DNA of 64,000 bases from Humulus lupulus (taxonomy: Eukaryota > Streptophyta > Magnoliopsida > Rosales > Cannabaceae), in NCBI RefSeq assembly GCF_963169125.1, contig NC_084798.1, positions 201,123,481 through 201,187,480 on the forward strand, read 5' to 3'. This document shows, in pieces, positions 1 to 9,900 of this stretch. The stretch's first letter is position 1, and the number at the start of each line of letters is the position of its first letter. Made by a program: the position numbers and the translations under genes. The notes beneath the pieces are model-generated. The model saw only the letters and a program-made list of their open reading frames with translations. It was not told the origin of the DNA and made no database searches.

Positions 1-711
1 ACAAGAACTTCACACACTCACAATGTTTCTCTCGGGTTCTCTTGAAGAAGATGAAGCTAGAGAGATTTTGGTAGAGTTTTTGCTATCTGATCTATCGGTC
101 GTCCCTCTTCTTGTAAAATGAAGGGGCCTTTATAGCTAGGGTTTCGGATTAGGGTTTTTCTCCACGTACATGAGTCTTAATTACACCAGCCATAAATAAG
201 GGATACAATTACTGTAGTCGCATGGCTACAAGACTCTATGTGGGTATATTTACGTGAAAGTATGGGGAACACACAAAGTCAGCCGTCTTTTCCAAGTTGT
301 CAGCGGAACAGTAGGCAAAAAGGTACCCTTAGGCGTGCTGGGATGTGTGCGGCTTTGTCCTGACGGGCGTGTCAGGCGGGATCCTGTGTCAGACGGATAT
401 CATTCCAAATATGCCTTCTCCCGGACTCGACAGTTCGGTTTTGTTCTGTGCGAGGCACGGAACTGTTTCCGCGGAGACCACTCGAAGGGCCTCTCCTGGA
501 AGGGGCCTCCCCGAGGGGTATCCTTCGGGAGTCCGGTAGAGTCAACGAGTTTCCGTGTTGTGCTTGCTTGGAAGAGTAATCCGGATATCAAACAGGAGAG
601 GCGAAGCCTTTCTGTCCATCCGCGAGCTCTGGTCACCTACCGTGAAAGACATCGATAATTCTGCTTCCCCGAGGTCATCAATCTAAACGCTATCCGGAAA
701 TCTGGATAACA
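1..711 (-). repeat. 3' LTR of the Tat element (partial)
   Basis: This matches 13458-14168 almost base for base, with about nine substitutions. It ends ..GGATAACA, the TG end of the LTR when read on the minus strand. Position 1 corresponds to 13458, so about 178 bases of this LTR lie outside the window. A TATA-like box (CTATAAAGG on the minus strand) is at 127-135. Open frames inside this LTR are not conserved in length in the other LTR and are not treated as genes. Confidence 0.95.
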
Positions 712-725
712 TTTACCCCCCAAGG
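712..725 (-). other. Polypurine tract (plus-strand primer) of the Tat element
   Basis: Read on the minus strand this is CCTTGGGGGGTAAA directly before the TGTTATCC start of the 3' LTR. The position and purine content are those of a plus-strand priming site. It confirms the orientation of the element. Confidence 0.85.
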
Positions 726-1165
726 TCGCGGAGCTTTGAGAGATCCGGGAGCTTGTACAATCAGTTTCTTAGACTAGGCGAGGGGGCACCTTCTGTGTTC
801 CCGGAAGGGTTCCTTTTTCCCGCCTGAGTATTAGTATGAAAGAGAAAAGGAATTTCTTCTGTTTGAGATCAAGTACTCAAGTGCGGCAAGGATCACGTGT
901 CATTCTGGGAATGGTTCTGCGACCAAGACGTGTGCGTGAGGCGACTGGTTGAGGATGCGTGCGTCAGTCATCTGACCAATGATTTGACGGTTGTTAATGG
1001 TACTCAGGGCCCGAGGTGGTGTAATGATGGGAAATAAATACTTTATTCCCATCCGAGGAGTCATAAATAGGATCGTCGCTTCCTCTCCAGCCGTTGGATC
1101 TGATGCACACGGAATGGGAAGATCGGGACCGTCCACTTGAGGAATTCGAAACGGCCTCTTCCCTG
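726..1165. other. Non-coding stretch between polypurine tract and opposite-strand promoter
   Basis: I see no convincing coding sequence here. The region lies between the 3' LTR and the TATA-like box of the plus-strand gene. It probably contains upstream regulatory sequence for that gene, but no recognised motif stands out. Confidence 0.5.
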
Positions 1166-1174
1166 CTATAAGAA
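1166..1174 (+). promoter_or_regulatory. TATA-like box of the opposite-strand gene
   Basis: CTATAAGAA lies about 30 bases before a pyrimidine-rich start (CTTCCTCTTTACGC, around 1193-1206). Two 5'-untranslated exons follow: about 1200-1300, with donor GTAAGTATCT at 1301, and 1387-1456, after acceptor TTTGCAG. This is a plausible internal promoter for the plus-strand gene, inferred from position and splice signals only. Confidence 0.5.
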
Positions 1175-1455
1175 CGAGGGAAAGGACCTTTCTTCCTCTT
1201 TACGCTTTCAGATTCTCCATCTTTAGGATTTTCAGATTTCCAAACCTTCGAACTCTCAGGCTTCCCAGCTTACGTTCCCTCGAACTTGCCATTTCTTTTG
1301 GTAAGTATCTGGAAACTTTTCTTTTTGATTTGGCAGTGGGTTTATTCCCCGAAGTTCCTGGTTTGAATCGCCGTTCGTCTTTGCAGCTTTTACTTCTCGC
1401 GATCGTGCTGTGCAGTGATCCAATTACTCCTTCAACCTCCAACTACCCGAATATC

Positions 1456-4400
1456 AGTAAGTATTTCGACTTTGCTCTTTCCTCCCAAACCTTAGGTTGT
1501 TGGTAGTTGTTAGAGTAGAGGTTTCTGCCATTATTGCTTATGTGCATGTGTGAATAGGGCTTTGGTAGGCATGTGATTGATTGTGAGTCGATAAGTAGCC
1601 TTTTCTGCATGTTTTGGCGATTTGCGTTTGGAAAGTCGTCCCTTGTTTTGCTGTTTTAGGGCATAAGCACGAACGCCTTTAGGGTGTCTTTCTCTGGAAA
1701 AACACTTCTTTTGGTGGGCTTAGGCTCGGGGTCTGAGTCTGGTTCCTTGCTGTCCTTCGGGTGGCATGGTACCAATCCCTCGGTAAGCTCGGTGGGAGCC
1801 TCTCCAAGCATTTTTCGGGGAGGGTCTCCCCGACGCCTTTGATACCACTGGGGTATGACAAGGGTGCTGACTGCTTAGAGTGTTTTCTTCTTTCTTTTCT
1901 TTTGTCCAGTGACGAACATCTCGAAGGAACAACTCCTTGCTGCGGGGGAGGCTGATTCTGCCCAAGAGAAGGGCTCTCCTGTCGCTGGTGGAAAGGGGAA
2001 AGGAAAGGCGAAAGCGGTCGCGGCTAGCCCACCAACCTCCAATAGTTCCATCTGGGAGATGGACCAAAAACCAAACCTTTTCAGGAATTATGGCATGCTG
2101 GAGCTGTATTCCTCTGAGGCAGGCCTGAAGAACATCCCAGGTCTGATGTGGCACCGTCTGTCGGTGCTGGGCGAGTCAGCTAGCCAGAGTCACGAGGGCT
2201 TTGGTGCCTGGAGCTGGGCACACATAGTGTGCGGGGCGCACTTGCCCCTAAGGAGTTACTTCGCCAATTTCTATGTGAAGGCGGGGATTGCCCCCTTCCA
2301 GTTAATTCCTCCCAGCTACAAGCTCTTAGCAGGGTGGTTCATCTTTTGCAAGTCCCGGAGACTGGAAGCTCCTACCCCGGAGGAGGTGCTGTACTTTTAT
2401 GGGTTGAAGTCTCAGCCTATGAGGGGTCACTCAGACAAGGTGGGGTTTTACAGGCTAGAAAGGCACCCGGATGTGATGTGCCCCACTTGTCATACCGCGA
2501 GGGTTCCAGACCTCCGGGAATACTGGTTCCTGACGACTGGCTTCCCGCTGAAGAGGGTGCCAGCCCTATCTTTGGACTTCAAAATCCCTGGTAAGTGCTC
2601 CTTCTTTTCCTTTTCAACTTTGTTTCTTTGCGTTTGATTTGCCTTTTGGGAGGATCTCTAACGCTTGTATTTGATTTTTGCAGAAGTCGTTCCGCGGACA
2701 CCTCGCTGCGCGGAGATGATAAGGAGGTCCAAGTTCTACGAAGGGCTTTCTGAGGAAGAGTTGAGAGTGGAGGGACTTGTGACCTCCGAATCGTTGAGGG
2801 AGTATGGGTTACTCGCCTCCTTCCAAAATATCGAGCCAGTAAGTGGTAGGGGGCAGACTCAGGTGTCGGCTGACATCCGGGAGCAGATTGCCCTGGAGCT
2901 GTCTAAGGTGATCACCCAAGCCGCTCGGGACGAAAATACTCTATCTCCTAGTTGGGCGGAGAGGTTCCCCGACCCCCAGCCTGAGGAAGAGGAGATCGAG
3001 GCTCGCCACGCCGTGGCTTACCCTAACGGAGGGGCTCCGGGGGCTAGTTCCTCCGGGAGAGGTAAGACTAGTTTTCGATTGATCCACACCCCCAGCCTGT
3101 CTGAGGTTTCCCGGACCTCTCAGATGGGGTTTGATCCCCGTTTCCTTAGGCTAGATCCGCGTAGGATACCTTTCGACAGGTACTGTGATAGGGTAGATGA
3201 GCTCCTCTGGTGTCTGAGTGATGGTAGTCTGCCAGAAGGTGTCATCATGGTTGACCCTTCTTCTCTCAGCATGTCCTTCCCGGACTTCAAGGAGTACGGG
3301 AGCTTCCTGGAGCAGGAAGCGATGTTTTGTTTTGCTCGGGGAAGGCCATCCACGTTTCTCGTGCATGGTCGTCCCTTTCAAACTTTTCTTTTTCTTGTTT
3401 CTTGTTCCCTGCTGGCGGGCTTGCTTGTGCTTTTATGTTGTTGATTGTCTTGTCTTCCGCTTATCTTCTTTCTCATTTCTTGTTGGTTCGTTAACCTTGC
3501 TTTGTACGTTTCTTGCAGAGTATCCCGAAGCCAAGATGTTGGGGAGGGTTACTTTGCTTATTAAGAAGGCTGCCACCAGCCAAGACCCGCCCACGGGGAA
3601 AGGACGGAAGACCAAGGCTGGTAGGGGAGGTAAGGCTGCCTCCCCCAAGAAGACCAGTGGCGAGGCGCAAGCGTCTCCGAGGGTAGAGAAGTCCCCTGCT
3701 GACGGGCCTTCCAAGACTATGACGGTCTTGAGTAGCAGTTGCGACGGGGAAGGGCTTGTGTTCCCCGTGAGGACAACTGGGGTGAGCAAGCGTCCCGGAG
3801 AAGATGCTGAGGGCGCTAAGAACAAACGCCTTAGACACTCTTCTCCTGGTCGAAGGCAACAACAACAGCAACGACAGCAAGCACAACTACAACAACAGCA
3901 GCAACAAGAACAACAGACACAATCACCATCGTCACAGCTGCAGCAACCACAACATCCAAACCGTCAGCAGCAACAAGGGCAATTACTTCTGCTGCCGCAG
4001 CAGCAAAAGCAACAGACCGGGGCCTTAATACCCCGCCTGCCTCCTCCCCCAGCTCAAAGGGGGCCCACCCTTCCGGGGTCTCCTACCTCTCAGACAACTA
4101 ACCTTCCCCTGCCTGGCCTGAAGTTCCACTTCCCACGGAAGCCAGCCAGTTTCCCTGCTGCCCTTCTGGAGGGTGTAAGACGGGCCGATAGCTTTTTGAA
4201 GAGGCGGCTAGAGGCGGAGAAGGCTGTTACTCAGGGAAGGGCAGATAACTTGTCTGCCGTGAAGAGAGCTGAGCTGGCCGAGGGGGTGAGATCTCTTCAC
4301 CCGGCCGGAGCGGTTCTGGATGGTCCAGCCTTGGAGAAGAGGCTGGTGCCTAGGCTCGGTCGTGCATTGGCGCCGTTTGGAGCTGAGATGATGGAGGACA

Positions 4401-5603
4401 TGGCCCTGAGCTTATGCGAGCTCAATTCTGAGAAATGGGCCATCAGCAGCAGCAAGGACCCGCTGTTGCTGTCACACGCTGTGAAGCAGCAACTGTCCGG
4501 GGTAAGCCGTCAGTTGTTATTTTTTGGGATCACTTGTCTTTTGGTCCTGCTTTAACTCATCCTGTTGTCTTTCCTTGCAGGCCTCTATGATCGCGGAACG
4601 CTCGTTCCGGGAGGTTGGTGCAGCTCTGGTTCAGCTGGAGGAGAGCCAACTGGCTCGCCAGGCCTTGGAGGCGGAGAAATAGAAACTGACCCAACAGGCC
4701 TTGGGGGCTTCGGAGAAGATTGATCAGGCCCGGCGCATGGCTGAAGAAGAGGCGGAGAAGAAATATCTTGCCAAATATCAAGAGTACCGGGGCAAGGCAG
4801 AGAATGAGTTTAGACAGCGGTCGGATGGGATTAAGACCGAAAACTCCAAGCTCCGGGAAGAGCTGTCCCAAGCCAAGGTGGAGAAAGATACCCTGGAAGC
4901 CCGCTTGCAATCAAAGAACGATCTCTTCCTTAAGCGGCAAGAGGAATATTCCACTCTTCAGAGTAAGCTGCACGAAGAGGAGCAACTCCATAAGAGGAGC
5001 AGGGATCTCGTGTCTATGCTTCAGTTGGGGCTCGCCGAGAAGGATAAAGAGATCGGGGCTTTGCAATTCACTGCCAGGGGGCATGTGACCGAGAAGCAAT
5101 CCGTGCTGAACCAAAATAGGGAGCAGCGCAAGGCGATTGATTCTCTTAAGGGGGAGCGGGATGCCTCCAAGGCCGAAATGGAAAAATTGAGGGCCCAACT
5201 AACTGCCGCGGAAGCACAGCTGGCAACCTCCGAGGCGGAGCGGTTGAAGGAGAAGGAGGATGCTGAGGTGATACTGAACAGGACTATTAATATATCGCAT
5301 GTGGTCCTCATGCATCAACTCTGGAAAGTGAACCCGGAGGTGTTAGGCTATCTGGGAGATGATGCCGAAGCCATGAGGGAGAAGCTACTCGTGTGGGATC
5401 AGGGCCCAGAGGCGTACGTCCAAACTTATAACATTGACGAACGTGCTGAAGCTCCTGAGGCGGGAGATCCCGGAGAGGCGGGGACCTCTGAACCTTCTCA
5501 TGACCAAATCCCTCCTTCCAATGAGCCGACTCCGCCAGCCTCAGCTGAAACAGATGCCCCCGAAGCTGCGGTCGTGGACGCTGTAGTTACCCCCAATGCT
5601 TGA
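1456..5603 (+). CDS. Spliced opposite-strand gene of the Tat element (putative gypsy-type transposon protein, coiled coil)
   Basis: Predicted join is 1456, 1910-2590, 2684-3367, 3519-4501, 4581-5603: 3372 bases, 1124 codons, with every splice phase consistent. Donors GTAAGTATTT (1457), GTAAGTGCTC (2591) and GTAAGCCGTC (4502) are strong; the one at 3368 (GTCGTC) is weak. All acceptors are pyrimidine-rich CAGs. The start codon is split as A|TG by the first coding intron. Residues about 40-225 resemble the plant 'putative gypsy type transposon' family (Transposase_28-like: Y-F-x-N-F-Y, then a W-x-x-F segment). The middle is basic and proline-rich with a glutamine tract (about codons 565-620). 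The last 300 codons form a charged coiled coil with an acidic, proline-rich tail. One in-frame TAG at 4680-4682 (codon 817) interrupts it. Such genes are known in Tat elements such as Grande; the function is unknown. Confidence 0.72.
3857..4017 (+). repeat. CAA/CAG-rich imperfect triplet tract (polyglutamine)
   Basis: A run of CAACAA/CAGCAA triplets inside the fourth exon of the opposite-strand gene encodes glutamine-rich sequence broken by S, P, L and H. Mixed CAA and CAG codons suggest a coding tract rather than a simple microsatellite. It lies in the same frame as the rest of the exon. Confidence 0.8.
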
Positions 5604-6111
5604 AGGGGTTTTATCTTTAATTGTTTTTCATTTTGAGTTTTTTATTGCGGACATTTTTGCCATAATCATAGCATTCTCCTTTCTTTTCTGCCGAGTTCTT
5701 TATTTATCTTTGCGCTTAGGGTAGACATTTATACGGTAGAAACTGTTGTAGGGGCGTATGGGGTTTTGGTTCCAACGGCCAAAACCTATGCACTTCCCAC
5801 TTGAAGCTTTAACGGATGATGTCTTTCCCCACGTAGTTTCTAGGTTACGAAGGTTTCCTGGTTCCAACGGCCAGGCTCCTTTCACCGTACTTTATCTTTT
5901 CTGAGGCAAATAGCCAATCCCGGGACTTGTAGTTATACTGTTCGCTGGGATTGCTAAGGTGAGTCGTTCCATTGTTTGGAACGGGAGTTCTTTTGGTGAG
6001 CGTCGCTAGACTTAAGGTTAGATCTTTGCGAAGCAAAACTAACTATTGTTGCGAACCTCATGGTGGCTGGCTTCAGGGACCTGGCATGGAGCCCTGCGAG
6101 GCTAGATCCGC

Positions 6112-6425
6112 GCGAAGCAAAGCTTTAGAGCGCTCGCGGATCTTGCCATCTTTTGCCTTGCGGGATCCGGAGCTGGAGCATGCGAAGCAAAGCTTTACAG
6201 CGCTCGCGGATCTTGCCATCTTTCGTCTTGTGGGACCCGGAGCTGGAGCTTGCGAAGCAAAGCTCTACAGCGCTCGCGGATCTTGCCATCTTTTGCCTTG
6301 CGGGATCCGGAGCTGGAGCTTACGAAGCAAAGCTCTACAGCGCTCGCGGATCTTGCCATCTTTCGCCTTGCGGGATCCGGAGCTGGAGCTTGCGAAGCAA
6401 AGCTCTACAGAGCTCGCGGAGAATT
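6112..6425. repeat. 70-bp tandem repeat array, about 4.5 copies
   Basis: The motif GCGAAGCAAAGCT recurs at 6112, 6182, 6252, 6322 (ACGAAG variant) and 6392, giving an exact 70-bp period. Each unit continues through GCTCGCGGATCTTGCCATC and a GGATCCGGAGCTGGAG segment. Divergence between units is a few bases. An isolated related motif is at about 6022, and another lies in gag at about 11660. Confidence 0.92.
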
Positions 6426-6721
6426 CTGCAAAGGACTTGTCAAGGAGTTGGGGGTGTTTTGGCGTAGCTCTATGAACGTGCCTCAACCCCCAGTCCCGTC
6501 CATCGCTGGGCTACACAGGAGATAATTCTCATGATACATAATGGCAGGTATTTCCGTGGCAATTTTCACTTAAGCACATAATGCACATATGACACGTAAT
6601 GCAAGCATGTTCATGGCAACAAATAAACCTAAGCTTAACAATTAAAGCAAAATAATTTAAAAACTTCAAACACAATGCTAGCACATAAGTGGTGTTCTGT
6701 GTACGTTTTGTTCAAGGGGCG

Positions 6722-6784
6722 TATGGCTAAGCCTTAGCCATGTATACCCCCCAAGTGAGCGTGGGGTCCGGACGTCTCCGGACC
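6722..6784. other. Two adjacent perfect-stem hairpins
   Basis: ATGGCTAA..TTAGCCAT (about 6724-6742) and GGTCCGGA-CGTC-TCCGGACC (6765-6784) each have 8-bp perfect stems with short loops. They lie in the spacer between the convergent genes, just downstream of the gag-pol stop in its own direction. They might matter for RNA 3'-end structure or packaging; that is inference. Confidence 0.55.
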
Positions 6785-6969
6785 GCGTGGTCACTTGTTA
6801 AAACGCAGCTTTGAACATAGGGATAAAAAGTGCAGTAAAAGCGGAGTGAATCCCTCCGTGTTTCATTAAAATAGCCTGCTAGGCGTTAGTTTTACAACAG
6901 GGAGGATTATTTCCACATTTTTCACTTTTGTTATTTTCACCAAGGACTTCCGACTGGATGGTCCGGGGC

Positions 6970-9900
6970 CTACTGGTAGTAATGGCGGAGGTGCTCCGCG
7001 TTCCAGGCGCGCGGGACTTTAGATCCGTCGAGTCTCTTTAAGTGATACGTCCCATGGCCCACTTTTTCTTGGACTTCGTAGGGGCCTTCCCAGTTGGGTC
7101 CGAGGACTCCTACTCCCGGATCCTGCGTAGCAGGAAATACTCTCCGTAGGACAAGGTCCCCAACTTCGAATGCACGGCTCTGGACTCTCGTGTTAAAGTG
7201 TCGGGCTATCTTGCCTTGGTACATTTTTAGTTGGACCTGCGACTGCTCCCGGAGCTCTTCGATCATGTCTAAGGACTCCTGGAGGAGGGCATGGTTCCGG
7301 GTAGGATCGTAGGTGTCTTGCCTGTGAGAGGGGATCATAGCTTCTACTGGGATGACGGCCTCGCAACCGAAGGTCATGGAATAAGGCGTATGCCCCGTCG
7401 AAGTTCTCTCTGTTGTGCGATAGGCCCAAAGTACTCGCGGTAGTTCTTCCGGCCAGTGAGCCTTGCAGGCTTGGAGTTTTTTCTTCAACGTGGTCTTTAA
7501 TATTTTGTTTACAGCTTCCACTTGTCCATTAGCCTGGGGTCTGGCGACTGCGGAAAAGCTTTTGATAATTCCATGCGAAGCACAGAAGTTTGTGAAGTGT
7601 TCACTGTCAAACTGCTTTCTGTTGTCGGACACAATTTTCTGTGGAAGCCCAAAACGACACACTATATTCCTGATGACAAAATCCAGTGCTTTTTTAGATG
7701 TGACCGTGTTCATAGGTTCAGCTTCAGCCCATTTGGTGAAGTAGTCTACCGCGACTATGGCGTACTTCACTCCACCCTTTCCAGTGGGGAGGGAACCTAC
7801 TAGGTCAATGCCCCAAACGGCGAACGGCCAGGGGCTGGTCATTAGGGTAATTTTCGTAGGCGGCGCTCGCGGAACCTTGGCGTACCTCTGGCACTGCTCA
7901 CAGTTCCTGACATAATCCACACAATCTTTCTTCATGGTGGGCCAGAAGTATCCTTGTCGAAGGATTTTTTTGGAGAGGCTCAGCCCGGAGGTATGATCGC
8001 CACAGAAGCCTCCGTGAATCTCATGGATGATGGTGCTGACTTCGGTTCCGGCAACACACCTAAGGAAGGGTATGGACAACCCCCTGCGGTAAAGCTTTCC
8101 ATCCATAACCACGTATCGGGGAGCTTGATACTGGAGCTTTCTTGCGTCAGCTTTATCAGTGGGGAGTTCTCCGGTGGTGAGAAATCTGAGGATGGGTCCT
8201 ATCCAGGAGTGGGAATGGTCGATGATGGCGTTTATCCTTCGCGTCTCAGTACTGGGGGCTTCTAAGTGCCCGATGGGGACTAAGCCATACTGTTCAATCT
8301 CCGGGTCCGTTGCAAGCTTGGCCAGCGTGTCCGCGAGTGAGTTCTGGTCCCGAGGGACCTGGCGGATTTGGTAGCCTTTGAAATGCTGCAGTAGGTCGCG
8401 GGAGAGAGACACGTAGGCAGCCATCCTTTCGCCTTTCGTCTGGTATTCCCCGGATATTTGGTTTACCACAAGTAGGGAGTCGCTGTACACTTCGATTTTT
8501 TGGGCTCCGACTTCTCTGGCCAGTCGTAACCCAGCTAACATGGCTTCGTGTTCTGCCTCATTGTTGGATGCTGGGAATGCGAAACGGATGGCGCTCTGGA
8601 GCTGATGCCCTTGGGGAGATATTAGGATGACCCCCGCTCCAGCTCCTTTTTCATTTGAGGCTCCGTCTACGTAGACCTTCCAGGTGGGAAGTTCCGGGAC
8701 AGGATCTTCTGGGAGGTCATTCATTCCCGAGCATTCCACAATAAAGTCCGCGAGAGCTTGACCTTTTATGGAAACACGCGGTTGGTAGTGGACGTCGAAC
8801 TGGCTCAGTTCCATGGCCCACTTAAGCAATCTGCCAGAAGACTCGGGCTTCTGCAGGACTTGTCGGAGAGGGTGGTTGGTGAGTACTTTGATGGTGTGCG
8901 CCTGGAAATATGGCCTCAGCTTCCGTGAAGCGATCAGCAAATAGAGGGAGAGTTTCTCGATCATCGAATATCTGGACTCGGCGTCCAATAACCTCTTGCT
9001 TACGTAATACACAGGGAGCTGGATACGGCCATCTTCCCGGACGAGAGCGGCACTTACTGCGTGCTCAGTCACAGCTAGGTATAAGAACAACGCCTCTCCT
9101 TCGACAGGTTTGGACAGAATGGGAGCTCGGGTTAAATGTTCTTTGAGGTGTTGGAAGGCTGCTTCGCATTCGGGGGTCCACTCGAACTTCTTGTTCCCTC
9201 GCAGAACATTGAAGAAGGGGATACACTTGTCAGTGGCCTTGGATACGAAGCGGCTGAGAGCAGCTATCCTTCCGGTAACGCTCTGGACATCCTTATGCTT
9301 CCGGGGGGAAGGCATATCTATGAACGCCTTTATTTTCTCAGGGTTGGCTTCCACTCCGCGGGAGCTGACAATAAAACCGAGGAACTTCCCAGACGAGACC
9401 CCGAAAGTACATTTCTTTGGATTTAGTTTCATCCCGTACTTTCGGATCACGGCGAAAGCTTCCTCAAGGTCGTTACTGTGGTCCCCGGAGGTCTTGGACT
9501 TTACCAACATGTCGTCCACGTACACCTCCATGTTCCTCCCCAGTTGGTCCTTGAACATTCTGTTTACCAGACGCTGGTATGTCGCCCCAGCATTCTTCAA
9601 ACCGAAAGGCATGACCACGTAACAGTAGACACCCTTATCTGTGAGGAAGCTGGTGTGTTCCTGGTCCGCGACATGCATCTTGATCTGGTTGTATCCGGAG
9701 TACGCATCCATGAAGGATAAGAGTTCGTACCCGGAAGTAGCGTCCACCATCTGATCGATTCGCGGGAGAGGGAAACAATCTTTCGGGCAGGCCCTGTTTA
9801 GGTCCGTGAAGTCAATGCACATTCTCCAGGACCCATCGGGCTTCGGGACCAGAACTGGGTTGGCCAACCACACGGGATAGTGCGACTCCTGGAGAAAGCC

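Larger units (their letters stand above)
5604..6969. other. Spacer between the two convergent genes of the Tat element
   Basis: The plus-strand gene stops at 5603 and minus-strand gag-pol stops at 6970, so this spacer would hold both 3' ends. It contains a 70-bp tandem array (6112-6425) and two hairpins (6722-6784). Repeat-derived open frames in the array are by-products of a period close to a multiple of three and are not called. I see no other gene. Confidence 0.7.

Noticed and set aside
254..658. 134-codon open frame in the left LTR
   Set aside because: The right LTR copy stops after 81 codons because of a single base change. The frame lies in untranslated LTR sequence and has no protein motif.
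6150..6525. Overlapping open frames of 90-167 codons in the 70-bp array
   Set aside because: They arise from the repeat itself in several frames at once and have no start context or known motif.
6765..6784. Hairpin as a bacterial-type terminator
   Set aside because: The DNA is from a plant nucleus. There is no T run, and such terminators do not apply.
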